Positions 23,432 through 33,986 of a stretch of DNA of 38,472 nucleotides are shown piece after piece. The notes below the pieces were generated by a model that was given only the letters and a program-made list of their open reading frames with translations, was not told where the DNA came from and searched no databases. The translations under genes were made by a program, and so were the position numbers. Position 1 is the first letter of the stretch. Each line of letters opens with the position of its first letter. Location of the stretch: the NCBI RefSeq assembly GCF_013403245.1, contig NZ_JACBNQ010000028.1, positions 1-38,472 of the forward strand. Reading direction: 5' to 3'. Origin of the DNA: Sedimentibacter hydroxybenzoicus DSM 7310. GTDB taxonomy: Bacteria; Bacillota; Clostridia; Tissierellales; Sedimentibacteraceae.

Positions 23432-25391
23432 AGTCGATACCATCCTCTGCTACTTTTAAAATTTCTTTTTCAATCAATTCATCCTCTTTAATTCCAAACA
23501 AGTATCCTCTGCCATGTGTAATCATATTTACCTCAAAGGTAAGATAATCAGCAATTATCTTTTCAAAATCTTCTTCCTTTGGGATTTCATCATTAAAATA
23601 ATAGAAAGAATGTAACCATTCGTCTGTATCTTCTACTGTTGTTGAAACACAAAACTTTGTAGGTGCTTCTATTTCATCATTCCACACATCTAAAAGATGT
23701 CTCTTTTTATCCTTTGCACTTCCATCGTCAATGAGACCTATATGTTTACTTACAATATATCCGTCATTTTCAAAGTTTATAAACTTAGCCTTCTTCATTT
23801 TGTAATGTGGAATGCCTGCTGTAAAGATACCGATACAAGGATTAGTACCAACACCATAAAAAGTATTCTTGTTAAGCGTTATAACCCCTTCAAGAGTATG
23901 TTTTTTTAGAATTTTAGTTTTCAAATTCTGCTCATCTTTAGTTTTTCCAGTAAAGGTTGATTGCGGAACAATAACTGCAACCTTTGCTCCCTCAACTAAA
24001 CTTTCTAACAAGTGATTAACAAAGTTTATCTCATATAATTCAGGATTTTGTTTTGAGCCTTGAGAGTATGGCGGATTCATCATTCCCACCGTACAACCCT
24101 TTAATTGTAATTTGCTTGGATTTTGTACTAAAAAATCTTGGTTTTCTAAATTACTTTTGCCATCACCACGAAGAATCATATTTGTAGTAGCTATGGTAAA
24201 CATATAATCCTGTAATTCAATTCCAAAAAGCTGGTTTTTTCGTATATCTAACTTTTGTGCTTCATCATCAGTTTTAGAAAGCATTTGATTCATAGCAGCA
24301 ATTAAGAAACCTGCTGTCCCACAACATGGATCTAAAACTCTATCCGTTGGCTTAACATCTAAAAGTTCACAAAATAAATCCGTAATATGTCTTGGTGTAA
24401 GTATGATCCCTAGAGATTGGCCATCACCACCAGAATAAGACATAAATTCACCATAAAATCTACCTATGTAGTCCTCTGTAGATGAACTATATTTAATATT
24501 AGTAAAAATACTGTTATATAAAACCTCTGTAAAATATTTTAATGGTGTTTTTCCTAAGTTAGTATTTATTTCATTTATTTTGTTATTGTCCTTAATAATG
24601 TTGAATTGATTAAGAAGTTTATCTCTCTTAACTTCAGGGCTAACATTTGCTCTTTTTAAATTATCTTCTATAGCTTTATAAATTTTCGTTCCGTCAGTTC
24701 TGATTTTATCCCCATTCAAATCTAATATATCAAAGTTTTTATGTTCAATCTCTGATAACGCAAGAAGTATTCCTGAAACAATGAGAGGTTTATTCTTATC
24801 TTCTAAGTTACCATAATTTCTTAAGTCTTCATGTAATGAGCGAGCAACTTTTAAAAGTTCCTCTGTCTTTAGTTCTTCATTTGTCTTTACCTTTAGAACT
24901 TCTCTTTCATAGTATTCTGTGATGTTTTCTTCACTGAAAGAGATAAAAGTTTCTACATTTTCAAGTTCTTCATAATCTCCACGCTCATTAATAAAAACAG
25001 GTGAAATTATATGATTTTTTTCATTCCCACTAACACCTATAGCAATAATCTTTTTATAACTTGTCTTTGCTGCAAGGTGCTTTCCATAAAATAATGCTCC
25101 GTTTACAGCATAGTCTGTGATAGATTTTATATCTTCAGCAATCAAATCCCTTTCATCGCGTAAAATATGCTTATTTAAATTCGCTTTATCTTCTATAACA
25201 ATAAGAAAATCTTTTACTACACCTACATACTCAGGAAAGCCTACATTCCCTGTGCCTTTCTTCGAAGCGGAAGATAGAGCTTCATCTATTTCTTTAACAT
25301 TACTTCCTTGTGCAAAAAACTTATTTTGTACTCCAATTTCCTTGAGCATGTCATATACCCAAAGATCTGTCATAATTTCTTTTTTAGCCAT
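23424..25391 (-). CDS. BcgI-like restriction-methylation subunit (nuclease plus N6-adenine methylase)
   Basis: The 655-residue protein starts with a PD-(D/E)xK-type nuclease (P53-E54, then E67-D68-K69 in FPEYVGVVKDFLIVIEDK) and continues with a helical connector and a gamma-class methylase: LTPRHITDLF, SAM motif DPCCGTAGFL (354-363) and catalytic NPPY (439-442). Cleavage and methylation in one chain with a separate S subunit is the BcgI (type IIB) plan, where the A subunit is 637 residues. It should methylate adenine at a bipartite site and cut on both sides; the recognition site is not predictable. It overlaps the controller gene by 8 nt and has a GGAGG site. Confidence 0.9.
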   Translation of the reverse strand: MAKKEIMTDLWVYDMLKEIGVQNKFFAQGSNVKEIDEALSSASKKGTGNVGFPEYVGVVKDFLIVIEDKANLNKHILRDERDLIAEDIKSITDYAVNGALFYGKHLAAKTSYKKIIAIGVSGNEKNHIISPVFINERGDYEELENVETFISFSEENITEYYEREVLKVKTNEELKTEELLKVARSLHEDLRNYGNLEDKNKPLIVSGILLALSEIEHKNFDILDLNGDKIRTDGTKIYKAIEDNLKRANVSPEVKRDKLLNQFNIIKDNNKINEINTNLGKTPLKYFTEVLYNSIFTNIKYSSSTEDYIGRFYGEFMSYSGGDGQSLGIILTPRHITDLFCELLDVKPTDRVLDPCCGTAGFLIAAMNQMLSKTDDEAQKLDIRKNQLFGIELQDYMFTIATTNMILRGDGKSNLENQDFLVQNPSKLQLKGCTVGMMNPPYSQGSKQNPELYEINFVNHLLESLVEGAKVAVIVPQSTFTGKTKDEQNLKTKILKKHTLEGVITLNKNTFYGVGTNPCIGIFTAGIPHYKMKKAKFINFENDGYIVSKHIGLIDDGSAKDKKRHLLDVWNDEIEAPTKFCVSTTVEDTDEWLHSFYYFNDEIPKEEDFEKIIADYLTFEVNMITHGRGYLFGIKEDELIEKEILKVAEDGIDYV

Positions 25392-25809
25392 TGTTTTTAT
25401 CCTCCATATAATTTCTATTCTCTAAAGCAATCTCCTCTAATAAACAAGATAATTTATTTATCTGTGATTCCGTTAGTTTGTACTTATTTTTTCTAATAGC
25501 ACCAAAAACACCTTCATTGTCAATTAAAAAATCACAAATGTCTGGTGGCGGTGTTCCTCTAATTGCCGAATAAAAACTATCCATAATATTTATCTCTTCT
25601 TTATTAGGTTTAAGTACTCGTATAATCTTTGTATAAATATCAGGACTAGGAGCATTTACGCCATCTTCTATGTATTTTAAGTTTGAATTAGGTATATCAA
25701 TTTCTCTAGCCAATCCTCTCTGGCTCATCCTTCTATTGCTACGAATAGTTTTTATTAGCATCCCTAACTCGGATTTTAATTTTATTTTTTCTTCATCAGA
25801 TCGAACCAA
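25384..25809 (-). CDS. XRE-family controller (C-protein-like) of the restriction-modification operon
   Basis: The 141-residue protein has an N-terminal Cro/XRE helix-turn-helix (LGMLIKTIRSNRRMSQRGLA, then REIDIPNSNLKYIEDGVNAP) and a C-terminal helical part of unknown role. It uses a TTG start with GGAGG 8 nt upstream and no in-frame ATG nearby, which would lower its expression. It is co-transcribed with, and overlaps, the methylase-nuclease gene. A perfect palindrome 23 nt upstream of the start is its likely operator, so it probably times restriction after methylation. Confidence 0.85.
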   Translation of the reverse strand: MVRSDEEKIKLKSELGMLIKTIRSNRRMSQRGLAREIDIPNSNLKYIEDGVNAPSPDIYTKIIRVLKPNKEEINIMDSFYSAIRGTPPPDICDFLIDNEGVFGAIRKNKYKLTESQINKLSCLLEEIALENRNYMEDKNNG

Positions 25810-25831
25810 AATGCTCCTCCTTTCATATTTT

Positions 25832-25857
25832 TGTTATATGTTCTGTAACATATAACA
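25832..25857. promoter_or_regulatory. Controller operator (palindrome) of the restriction-modification operon
   Basis: TGTTATATGTT (25832-25842) and AACATATAACA (25847-25857) are perfect inverted repeats around CTGT. A TATAAT box on the minus strand overlaps the upstream edge (25861-25856). The layout suggests autoregulation by the XRE protein. Confidence 0.75.
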
Positions 25858-26138
25858 TTATACACTAAAAAATATTTCTTTGCACTATTTTTAGAAAAAA
25901 AACTGATGCAATTTAACATCAGCCTATACTTATCTTTCTTTTTCTGTTTTTTAGTTTCCTTATCTTTACCAATCATGTCTCTATACACTTACCCCATCGG
26001 ATATTGATTCTTATATTTGACTTGTGTACACTCTCTTTGCATTGAAAGATATGTACGGTCTGAAAATTAGTAAGATTGAAGGTGAAATCTGTCTGCATCT
26101 TGATAATCCACAGTAGATACATCCACTTCCATATTTTA

Positions 26139-26348
26139 TCCCTAATTACACACTATAAACCGTTGGGTAAAAATGCATTCGCAAGAACTTTCCGTGGTTC
26201 TATCCATTTGCACGGACACCAACATAATCACGCTGACTATAACCATCAGGACCTTGAAAGAGGCTTGCGGCGGTTTGATGTTGGTGTAGATGTAAACGAT
26301 ATGTCCTCAGTAAGTATAGATAATATAGTAGCATTTTTTACGATATAA
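26139..26348 (+). pseudogene. 3' remnant of a metallophosphoesterase gene
   Basis: The end of an open frame reads HYKPLGKNAFARTFRGSIHL, then HGHQHNH and GLRRFDVGVDVNDMSSVSID, and stops at TAA (26346-26348). This is the C-terminal pattern of calcineurin-like phosphoesterases (HLHGHxHN, then GxRxFDVGVDxN). The N-terminal metal-binding motifs are missing and the upstream sequence is unrelated, so the gene is broken. It sits at the boundary between the accessory region and guaA. Confidence 0.75.
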
Positions 26349-26392
26349 AAATAGGATTGTACTCAATTTGTACTCAAAGGACAAAACAAAAC

Positions 26393-26425
26393 GTCGGAAA
26401 CCCAGTGTTTATGCGGGTTCCCGAC
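26393..26425 (-). terminator. guaA terminator
   Basis: On the minus strand GTCGGGAACCC (26425-26415) pairs with GGGTTTCCGAC (26403-26393), with one G-U pair, and GTTTTGTTTTG follows. It starts 11 nt after the guaA stop codon. Confidence 0.9.
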
Positions 26426-26435
26426 ATCCTTTTAT

Positions 26436-27968
26436 TTACTCAAATTCTATAGTTGACGGTGGCTTGCTTGTTATGTCGTAAACTATACGATTTACGTTGT
26501 CTACTTCGTTTACTATTCTGTTTGATACTTTTTCCAGTACTTCGTATGGGATGCGTGCCCAGTCGGAAGTCATACCGTCTGTGGAGGTTACTGCTCTAAG
26601 GGCGATTGTATGTGAATATGTTCTTTCGTCTCCCATTACACCAACGCTTCTGATGTTGGGAAGTGCTGCGAAGTACTGCCATATTTCGTTGTTTAAGCCT
26701 GCTTTTTTAATTTCATCTCTGAAAATAAAATCTGCTTCTCTGATGATTTTTAATTTATCTTCTGTCACTTCTCCTAAGCAGCGGATTGCTAAGCCGGGTC
26801 CCGGGAATGGCTGTCTTTCAACTATTTCTTCGGGTATACCAAGTTCTCTTCCCACTTCCCTGACTTCATCCTTAAATAATTGTCTGAGAGGCTCTAGAAG
26901 TTCAAAGTCTACATCTTCCGGAAGTCCTCCAACGTTGTGGTGGCTCTTTATTACTGAAGCAGTAGATGTTCCGCTTTCTATAACGTCCGGATAGATTGTA
27001 CCTTGAACTAAATAATCTATATGACCAAATTCATCTTTTAATTTTTGTTTTTCCTCTTCAAAAACTCTTATAAATTCTTCACCTATAATTTTTCTCTTGG
27101 TTTCAGGGTCTGTAACACCTTTTAATTTACCTAAAAATCTTTCGACCGCATTTACTCTTATTAAATTCATTTTGAATTTTTCTTTGAATATTTTTTCAAC
27201 CTGATCACCTTCGTCCTTCCTTAAAAGACCGTGATCAACAAATACACAGATTAGGTTTGAGCCAATTGCCTTATGAACCATTACTGCTGCAACAGATGAA
27301 TCTACTCCTCCGGACATGGCGCATAATGCCTTTTTATCACCAACCGTTTCTTTTATTTTTTGGATTGAATCTTCTGCAAAATTACCCATATTCCAATCCT
27401 TAGAAAGGCTGCAAACATTGAATAAGAAGTTTTGAATTATTTCTCTTCCTCTTTCGGTATGTTCTACTTCAGGATGAAATTGCACAGCATAAATTTTCTT
27501 TTCTTCGTTTTTCATGGCACAAACAGGGCACGTTTCCGATGATGCAGTTATTTCAAATCCATTTGGAGCTGTTTCTATATAATCTGTATGGCTCATCCAG
27601 CATAATGAATCCTGCTCAATTCCTTTAAACAGATCATCATCCGACTGCACATGAAGCTTTACTCTTCCATATTCCCTGAAATCTGCTTTATTTACTTTTC
27701 CTCCGAATTCCTGCGCTATAAATTGTCCTCCATAGCAAATCCCAAGAACAGGAACGTTTAAATTAAATACTTCGTTCGTAATTTTTGGAGCATTTTCTAC
27801 GTAGACACTTGCAGGTCCTCCGGAAAGTATAATTCCCTTTGGATGTTTTTCCTTAATTTCATCAATTGTATATGTATATGGAACTATTTCACAATATACT
27901 CCTGCTTCTCTGACCCTTCTTGCGATGAGTTGACTATATTGTGCACCAAAATCAACTATTAATATCAT
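26436..27968 (-). CDS. guaA: GMP synthase (glutamine-hydrolysing)
   Basis: This 510-residue enzyme makes GMP from XMP, ATP and glutamine. The N-terminal glutaminase domain has the nucleophile Cys78 in LGICYGGQ and the His/Glu pair in QFHPEVEHT. The ATP-pyrophosphatase domain has SGGVDSS near residue 220, and the C-terminal dimerisation domain ends in [15 protein letters not shown]. Length and all catalytic residues are normal; GGQ replaces the common GMQ next to the nucleophile. GAGGAG precedes the ATG. It is a single gene with its own promoter and terminator. The 3' end of guaA is a known insertion point for mobile elements, and accessory DNA begins right after it here. Confidence 0.98.
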   Translation of the reverse strand: MILIVDFGAQYSQLIARRVREAGVYCEIVPYTYTIDEIKEKHPKGIILSGGPASVYVENAPKITNEVFNLNVPVLGICYGGQFIAQEFGGKVNKADFREYGRVKLHVQSDDDLFKGIEQDSLCWMSHTDYIETAPNGFEITASSETCPVCAMKNEEKKIYAVQFHPEVEHTERGREIIQNFLFNVCSLSKDWNMGNFAEDSIQKIKETVGDKKALCAMSGGVDSSVAAVMVHKAIGSNLICVFVDHGLLRKDEGDQVEKIFKEKFKMNLIRVNAVERFLGKLKGVTDPETKRKIIGEEFIRVFEEEKQKLKDEFGHIDYLVQGTIYPDVIESGTSTASVIKSHHNVGGLPEDVDFELLEPLRQLFKDEVREVGRELGIPEEIVERQPFPGPGLAIRCLGEVTEDKLKIIREADFIFRDEIKKAGLNNEIWQYFAALPNIRSVGVMGDERTYSHTIALRAVTSTDGMTSDWARIPYEVLEKVSNRIVNEVDNVNRIVYDITSKPPSTIEFE

Positions 27969-28010
27969 TATTTACTCCTCTTCGGCTGATTCTACCTATA
28001 TTTTTTATAT

Positions 28011-28039
28011 AGATTATCAAAAAAACTTATTCGTGTCAA
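28011..28039 (-). promoter_or_regulatory. guaA promoter
   Basis: TTGACA (28039-28034) and TAATCT (28016-28011) are 17 bp apart on the minus strand, about 37 nt upstream of the guaA start codon. No purine riboswitch pattern was seen in the short leader. Confidence 0.7.
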
Positions 28040-28077
28040 ACAATAATTAACCGTTATTTTCGTAGAGAATTAAGTAA

Positions 28078-28101
28078 GAAAGCAGACAAACGTCTGCTTT
28101 C
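28078..28101 (-). terminator. Hairpin ending the glycine cleavage operon
   Basis: A 10-bp perfect stem, GAAAGCAGAC (28078-28087) and GTCTGCTTTC (28092-28101), with a 4-nt loop lies 22 nt beyond the lpd stop. The minus strand continues TTACTTAATTC, a weak T-tract. Confidence 0.65.
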
Positions 28102-28123
28102 ATTTACATAAATTCTATTTATG

Positions 28124-29524
28124 TTATTTTTTCTTTGGCATTGAATGTATAGCCTCTCCAACACAGCTGCACACGGCTTCATAAAACACTTCCGACAATG
28201 TAGGATGTGCAAATACGGATTCTTTTATATTTTCAATCGTAAGCTGGTTTCGTATAGCCATAGAGCCATCATGAATAATATCACTGGCATGGGGTCCCAT
28301 TATATGGACGCCGATTATTTTATGACTTTCCTTGTCAGCAAGTACCTTTACGAAACCTTCTCCCTCTCCCATTGTAAGTGCTTTGCCGTTTGCTCCAAAC
28401 ATCGACTTACCTACAAGGTATTCAATATTACTAGCTTTTGCATCGTCTTCCGTCATACCGGATGTAGCAACTTCAGGGAATGTAAATATGCATGATGGTA
28501 CTGCATTGTAATTTACATCTGCATTGTGACCGCCGCATAGCTTTTCAACGCATACCTTACCTTCTTCGGATGATATGTGAGCAAGCATGGTTCCGCCGAT
28601 TACGTCACCTATGGCATAAACTCCTTCTGCAGATGTTTTATAATTTCCGTCAACCTTTATGCCTTTTTTGTCATATTCTATACCTGCCGCTTCCAAGTTT
28701 AAACCGTCGGTATTTGGCTTTCTGCCTGCTGCGGATAAAAGATAGTCACATTTTAATTCTGTCTTTCCTTTTTCGTTTTCTACTATGCCTATTAACCCGT
28801 CCTCACTTTGCTGAACTTCTTTCAAACCAGTGCCGGTCATAATTTTTATGCCTTGCTTTTTTAAATAAGCTGTTAATTTTTTTGAAAGCTCATCATCTAA
28901 TCTGAATAATATTTTTGGCATAAATTCAACAATGGTTACTTCTGAGCCAAACGAAGCAAATATGCTGGCAAGCTCCACACCTACTACACCTCCGCCAAGC
29001 ACCACAAGACGCTTTGGAACTTCCTCGAAGTTTAATATTTCATCGCTTGATATAACTCCATTTAGATGAATTCCCGGAACAGGAACTAAGGATGTTGATG
29101 ATCCGGTTGCAATAATTATGTTATCCGCAGTTATTTCTTCTATGCCTGATTCAGTTGCAACCTGAACGACCTTACTGCTTTTAAAGGATGCTTTTCCCTT
29201 TATAACCTCAATGTTGTTTCCTTTTAACAGTTGGTCAACTCCCGAAACTAATTTATTAACAACTTCATCTTTTCTTTTTTGAGCAGTTGACATATCGAAA
29301 GTAAATTCACCTAATGATACGCCAAATTCAATCATCTTTTTTAAGGAGTTGACTGTTTCCGCATTTTTATATAATGCTTTTGTAGGTATACATCCTCTGT
29401 TTAAGCATGTACCTCCCACTCTGCCCTGCTCTATAAGGGTTACTGTCTTTCCCAGCTGAGCTCCTCTGATAGCGGCTTCGTAGCCGCCGGGACCCCCGCC
29501 GATAATTACTAAATCTCTGTCCAT
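28124..29524 (-). CDS. lpdA: Dihydrolipoyl dehydrogenase (L-protein) of the glycine cleavage system
   Basis: The 466-residue E3 reoxidises the dihydrolipoyl arm of GcvH with NAD+. It has FAD-binding GGGPGG (9-14), the disulfide in GGTCLNRGCIPTK, NAD-binding GGGVVG and the catalytic HPTLSE near the C-terminus. It follows gcvPB by 7 nt with an AGGTGA site and is the last gene of the operon. It is clearly different in sequence from the E3 at 1263, so the two complexes appear to have dedicated E3 proteins, although exchange between them is possible. Confidence 0.95.
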   Translation of the reverse strand: MDRDLVIIGGGPGGYEAAIRGAQLGKTVTLIEQGRVGGTCLNRGCIPTKALYKNAETVNSLKKMIEFGVSLGEFTFDMSTAQKRKDEVVNKLVSGVDQLLKGNNIEVIKGKASFKSSKVVQVATESGIEEITADNIIIATGSSTSLVPVPGIHLNGVISSDEILNFEEVPKRLVVLGGGVVGVELASIFASFGSEVTIVEFMPKILFRLDDELSKKLTAYLKKQGIKIMTGTGLKEVQQSEDGLIGIVENEKGKTELKCDYLLSAAGRKPNTDGLNLEAAGIEYDKKGIKVDGNYKTSAEGVYAIGDVIGGTMLAHISSEEGKVCVEKLCGGHNADVNYNAVPSCIFTFPEVATSGMTEDDAKASNIEYLVGKSMFGANGKALTMGEGEGFVKVLADKESHKIIGVHIMGPHASDIIHDGSMAIRNQLTIENIKESVFAHPTLSEVFYEAVCSCVGEAIHSMPKKK

Positions 29525-29531
29525 TTTTCAC

Positions 29532-30977
29532 CTATTTTTTATATCGTGTTATTGGTTTTCTTGCTGCCGTCGCTTCATCCAATCTTGAAACTACGGTTGT
29601 ATGTGGTGCAGAAGTTACTAGTTCCGGATTATTCTCTGCTTCATCTGCAATTTGTCTCATTGCTTCAATGAATTTATCCAATGTTTCTTTTGATTCGCAT
29701 TCTGTCGGTTCGATCATCAATGCTTCAGAAACAATAAGAGGGAAGTAAATTGTCGGAGGATGATATCCGAAGTCTAACAATCTCTTAGCTATATCCAATG
29801 TGGATACACCCTTTTCTTTCTGCCAGATTCCTGAAAGCACACATTCATGCATGCATATTCTGTCTACCGGAAGATAATATTTATCTTTTAACCTGCTTGC
29901 AATATAGTTTGCATTTAAAACAGCATTTTGAGCAACTTCTCTTAATCCGTCAGGACCCATGCTCAGTATATATGCATATGCTCTCGCATATACGCCAAAG
30001 TGTCCATAAAATGATTTTACTTTTCCTATTGAAAGCGGCCTGTTATAATCAAATGCATACTTATCTTCTGATTTAACGACTACAGGAACAGGCAGGAAAT
30101 CTGCTAAATGTTTTTTAACTCCAACAGGTCCGGAGCCAGGTCCGCCGCCGCCGTGAGGGGTACTGAATGTTTTATGAAGATTCAAGTGAACAACGTCAAA
30201 TCCCATATCTCCCGGTCTTGTGATACCCAGAATCGCATTGGCATTTGCACCGTCATAATACATCAGCCCGCCGGCTTCATGTACTATTTGGGATATTTCT
30301 AAGATATTTTCATCAAACAAGCCTAATGTATTTGGATTTGTAAGCATAAAGCCTGCGACTTCATCGCTCATAACTGCTTTCAGGCTCTCGATATCCACCA
30401 AGCCTCTGTCATCGGATTTTATCTCTACAACATCAAAACCTGCAACTGCCGCTGAAGCAGGATTTGTACCGTGGGCAGAATCAGGCACTACAATTATATT
30501 TCTTTTAAAATCACCTTTGTTCCTATGATATTCCTTCATGATCATAAGACCTGCCAATTCACCGTGAGCTCCGGCCGCAGGTTGAAGAGATATATCATCC
30601 ATGCCTGTAATTTCTGAAAGCATATTATTTAAGTTGTAAATCAATTCCAATGCGCCCTGAACTGTTTCTTCGGTCTGGTATGGGTGAACCTTTGCAAAAC
30701 CATCAAATCTTGCAACAGCTTCATTCATCTTCGGATTATACTTCATTGTACAACTTCCTAAAGGATAAAACCCTGAATCAACTCCGTGATTTCTTTGGGA
30801 TAGCTGGGTGAAATGTCGAACTGCATCTAATTCACTTACTTCGGGAAGCTCAGGTGCTTTTGATCTCAGATATTTACTGTCTATTCCTCCGCAAACAGGT
30901 ACATCACATTCAGGCAGCGAATATGCGTTACGGCCTGTTTTACTTATTTCAAATATTAAAGGTTGATGTTTAAGCAT
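29532..30977 (-). CDS. gcvPB: Glycine dehydrogenase (decarboxylating) subunit 2, P-protein
   Basis: The 481-residue PLP-binding half of the split P-protein decarboxylates glycine and loads aminomethyl onto lipoyl-GcvH. PLP-binding Lys269 lies in [18 protein letters not shown], a hallmark Gly-rich run, and the N-terminal [16 protein letters not shown] is also typical. It begins 1 nt after gcvPA, so the two subunits are translationally coupled. Two-gene P-proteins are usual in Firmicutes. Confidence 0.97.
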   Translation of the reverse strand: MLKHQPLIFEISKTGRNAYSLPECDVPVCGGIDSKYLRSKAPELPEVSELDAVRHFTQLSQRNHGVDSGFYPLGSCTMKYNPKMNEAVARFDGFAKVHPYQTEETVQGALELIYNLNNMLSEITGMDDISLQPAAGAHGELAGLMIMKEYHRNKGDFKRNIIVVPDSAHGTNPASAAVAGFDVVEIKSDDRGLVDIESLKAVMSDEVAGFMLTNPNTLGLFDENILEISQIVHEAGGLMYYDGANANAILGITRPGDMGFDVVHLNLHKTFSTPHGGGGPGSGPVGVKKHLADFLPVPVVVKSEDKYAFDYNRPLSIGKVKSFYGHFGVYARAYAYILSMGPDGLREVAQNAVLNANYIASRLKDKYYLPVDRICMHECVLSGIWQKEKGVSTLDIAKRLLDFGYHPPTIYFPLIVSEALMIEPTECESKETLDKFIEAMRQIADEAENNPELVTSAPHTTVVSRLDEATAARKPITRYKK

Positions 30978-30978
30978 A

Positions 30979-32316
30979 TTATTCTACCGCCTTTCTTACT
31001 AAATCATCTATTTCTGCTTTAGTACGTTTTTCTGTAACAGCAATCATCCATCCGTCTTTTAATTCAGGATACTGCGATTCCACTTCATAGCCGCCGATAA
31101 TATTCTTTTTCAGCAGCTTACTATTAAGCTCGTTTACTTGTTCGACGCTTTTCACCACAAATTCTTTGAAGAAGGGAGCATCGAATACAGGACTGAATTT
31201 TCCTGTTTTAATCAATTCATCATAAGCGTAATGAGATTTGTTGTAACACAATTCCGCTACCTTTTTAAGGCCCTCTTTTCCCATTAAAGTCATATATATT
31301 GTAGCCGTCAATGCATTTAGTGCCTGATTTGAGCAAATATTAGAAGTTGCTTTTTCTCTTCTTATATGCTGTTCTCTGGTTTGCAGTGTCAGTACAAAAC
31401 CTCTGTTTCCCTCCTTATCAACCGTTTCTCCTACGATTCTTCCGGGTATTTTACGCATTAATTTATCGGTAACTGCCATATATCCTAAGGACGGACCTCC
31501 GAAGCTCATGGGATTACCTAATGGCTGACCATCACCAACCGCTATGTCAACACCTGACTCTTCAGGGCTTTTGAGAAGTGCCAAAGAGATAGGGTCTGCA
31601 TTTAATATAATTAAGCTTTTATTCTCATGGGCCATATCCGCTATTGCCTTTATATCTTCTATAACTCCAAAAAAGTTCGGACTTTGAATTATAACAGCCG
31701 CAATATTATTGTTTAATTTATTTTTTAAATCTTCAACATCAACTTGTCCATTTTGATAGCTTAGTTCAGTGACAGTCATATCTCTGAATTTAGCATACGT
31801 ATTTAAAACTTGTCTGTTTTCAGGATGTACACTTTTGGCAACTAAAATTTCTTTTCTCTTAGTCGATTCACATGCCATAATTGCTGCTTCTGTCATAGAA
31901 GTAGCACCGTCATACATGGATGCATTAACAACGGGAAGTCCTGTAAGCTCGCTTATCATTGTCTGATATTCAAATATAACCTGCAACGTACCCTGACTTA
32001 TTTCCGGCTGATACGGTGTGTATGCAGTAAAAAATTCTTGTCTTAACAACAGTTGATCTATAACTGCCGGAATATGGTGATCGTATGAACCGGCTCCTAA
32101 GAAGCAAGTATAGTTATCAACGTTTAGATTTTTATTAGACAATGCTTTTAAATTTTTCATGAGCTCAATTTCGGATTGAGCCCTTGGTATATTTAAATCG
32201 CTTTTTAAAAGTACTGATTCAGGAACTGCGTCAAATAGGGAGTCCATGTTTGAAAGACCCACTTCTTTAAGCATTTGATCTCTGTCTTCATTAGTATTTC
32301 CAATATACCTTGCCAT
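30979..32316 (-). CDS. gcvPA: Glycine dehydrogenase (decarboxylating) subunit 1, P-protein
   Basis: The 445-residue first subunit of the split P-protein. Landmarks are [16 protein letters not shown] at the start, [38 protein letters not shown] and YEWQ-like [20 protein letters not shown]; the C-terminal region carries [20 protein letters not shown]-like sequence. It has the PLP-enzyme fold but no active Lys, which gcvPB supplies. It lies 11 nt after gcvH with GGAGG upstream of its ATG. Confidence 0.96.
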   Translation of the reverse strand: MARYIGNTNEDRDQMLKEVGLSNMDSLFDAVPESVLLKSDLNIPRAQSEIELMKNLKALSNKNLNVDNYTCFLGAGSYDHHIPAVIDQLLLRQEFFTAYTPYQPEISQGTLQVIFEYQTMISELTGLPVVNASMYDGATSMTEAAIMACESTKRKEILVAKSVHPENRQVLNTYAKFRDMTVTELSYQNGQVDVEDLKNKLNNNIAAVIIQSPNFFGVIEDIKAIADMAHENKSLIILNADPISLALLKSPEESGVDIAVGDGQPLGNPMSFGGPSLGYMAVTDKLMRKIPGRIVGETVDKEGNRGFVLTLQTREQHIRREKATSNICSNQALNALTATIYMTLMGKEGLKKVAELCYNKSHYAYDELIKTGKFSPVFDAPFFKEFVVKSVEQVNELNSKLLKKNIIGGYEVESQYPELKDGWMIAVTEKRTKAEIDDLVRKAVE

Positions 32317-32327
32317 TAGCTCCTCCT

Positions 32328-32702
32328 TTAATGATACATATTTTCATATTCTTCTGCAGAAAGCAGATTGTTTATTTCAGTTGGATCTGACATATCAACA
32401 GCTATAAGCCATGCATCATATGCTGATTCGTTTATGAGACCCGGGTTATCCACAAGATCTTCATTAATTTCTACAACAGTTCCGCCTATAGGAGAATACA
32501 CATCTGATGCAGCTTTTACCGACTCTAAAACTATACATTGATCTCCGGCTTCAACTATGATTCCTGTTTCAGGAAGTTCAACATAAACCACTTCTCCCAA
32601 ATGATCCTGCGCATAATCTGTTATTCCTATATAGGCTTTGTTACCATCTACCTTAACCCATTCATGTGACTCTGCATACTTTAATTCATTTAATAACTTC
32701 AT
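32328..32702 (-). CDS. gcvH: Glycine cleavage system H-protein
   Basis: The 124-residue lipoyl carrier shuttles the aminomethyl group between P-, T- and L-proteins. The lipoylated Lys63 lies in VLESVKAASDVYSPIGG, and HEWVKVDG near the start and DPTEINNLLSAEEYENMY at the end are typical. It would be charged by LplA (13108). A 148-bp AT-rich gap separates it from gcvT, longer than any other in the operon; no convincing promoter or hairpin was seen in it. Confidence 0.97.
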   Translation of the reverse strand: MKLLNELKYAESHEWVKVDGNKAYIGITDYAQDHLGEVVYVELPETGIIVEAGDQCIVLESVKAASDVYSPIGGTVVEINEDLVDNPGLINESAYDAWLIAVDMSDPTEINNLLSAEEYENMYH

Positions 32703-32850
32703 ATAATCCTCCTGTTATTTACAATTGTACAAAATTGATTCAATTGTTTCATAATTTTTATTTACTAATATAAATACCCAATTTATATTGTTTTAATTCT
32801 ATTTTTTTGCTAACATGCTCAGTAATAATATAATTTAATATTGTTTTATG

Positions 32851-33945
32851 TTATTTTTTATACTTCTTTGTATAAAATGGTTTTTTTATTACGACCGCTT
32901 TTAAATTTCTGTTTCTTACGGCAATTTCTATTTCTGTTCCTTCTTTTGCATAGGCAGTTTCTATTAAGGCAAGACCGATATTTTTCTTCAACGTCGGTGA
33001 GAAGCTTCCTGTAGTTACATAGCCAACTTTGTTTCCGTCAGCATATACTTCATAGTGACTTCTTGGTATGCCTCTGTCCACCATTTCAAAACCAACTAAT
33101 TTTCTTTTTAAACCGGCAGCTTTTTGTTCCGCCAAGCTTTCCTTGCCGATGAAATTATCTTTTGCTAACTTAACACAAAATCCCAGTCCTGCTTCTAACG
33201 GTGTAATGTCTCTGTCAATTTCATGTCCGTATAACGGAAGGCAAGCTTCAAATCTAAGAGTGTCTCTCGCACCTAATCCTGCAGGTACCAGTCCCTCTTC
33301 TTTTCCTGCTTCAAGAAGTAATTTCCACATCTTAGGTCCATCTTCTGAAGCGAAATACAACTCAAATCCATCTTCTCCGGTATAACCGGTACGCGAAACC
33401 AACGTTTTCATTCCCCCAACATCAATATTATCAAGGAAGTGGTAAAATTCTATTTTGTTTAAATCTTCTGTAACTAATTTCTGCAATATATCTTGAGCAT
33501 TAGGTCCTTGTAAAGCAAGCTGCGCATATTTTTCCGATACGTTTTCAACAGTTACATTACCAAATTCATTTTCCTTGAACCATTCATAATCCTTATCTGT
33601 GTTTGAAGCATTTACAACCAATAAATAATCTTCATTGTTATGTTTGTAAACCAGTAAATCATCAACCACTCCTCCGTCAGTATAGCACATTGTTGTATAT
33701 ACAATCTGGTTGTCTGTCAAGACTGTGATATCGTTTGTCACAACCGCTTGAATGTACTTTTCTGCATCTTGCCCCTTTACGGTGATTTCTCCCATATGGG
33801 AAACATCAAACAATCCGGCTTTGGTTCTTACAGCTTCATGTTCTGCAAGTATGCCCGTGTACTCTACGGGCAAGGCCCAGCCTCCAAAATCAATTATCTT
33901 TCCTTTCAATTCTAAATGATTTTCATACAATGGTGTCTGTTTCAT
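32851..33945 (-). CDS. gcvT: Aminomethyltransferase (T-protein) of the glycine cleavage system
   Basis: The 364-residue enzyme transfers the aminomethyl carbon from GcvH to THF, giving 5,10-methylene-THF and ammonia. It starts [20 protein letters not shown] and has [10 protein letters not shown], the catalytic Asp region with [22 protein letters not shown] and [20 protein letters not shown]. It is first in the operon, with GAGGTGATG before the ATG, and is preceded by a glycine riboswitch with a terminator. Its product pool would also receive methylene-THF from PanB if that enzyme runs backwards (inference). Confidence 0.97.
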   Translation of the reverse strand: MKQTPLYENHLELKGKIIDFGGWALPVEYTGILAEHEAVRTKAGLFDVSHMGEITVKGQDAEKYIQAVVTNDITVLTDNQIVYTTMCYTDGGVVDDLLVYKHNNEDYLLVVNASNTDKDYEWFKENEFGNVTVENVSEKYAQLALQGPNAQDILQKLVTEDLNKIEFYHFLDNIDVGGMKTLVSRTGYTGEDGFELYFASEDGPKMWKLLLEAGKEEGLVPAGLGARDTLRFEACLPLYGHEIDRDITPLEAGLGFCVKLAKDNFIGKESLAEQKAAGLKRKLVGFEMVDRGIPRSHYEVYADGNKVGYVTTGSFSPTLKKNIGLALIETAYAKEGTEIEIAVRNRNLKAVVIKKPFYTKKYKK

Positions 33946-33986
33946 ATCATCACCTCTTTATATATTTTAATTAATTATGTTATTTA

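Noticed and set aside
25782-25988. 68-codon minus-strand frame upstream of the controller gene
   Set aside because: It covers the operator and promoter region, is Lys-rich, and has no ribosome binding site.
26497-26994. 165-codon plus-strand open frame within guaA
   Set aside because: It lies opposite a complete, well-conserved guaA and has Ser/Thr/Pro-rich antisense composition.
27969-28077. Purine riboswitch before guaA
   Set aside because: The leader is too short (about 37 nt from the promoter) and lacks the conserved purine-aptamer loops.
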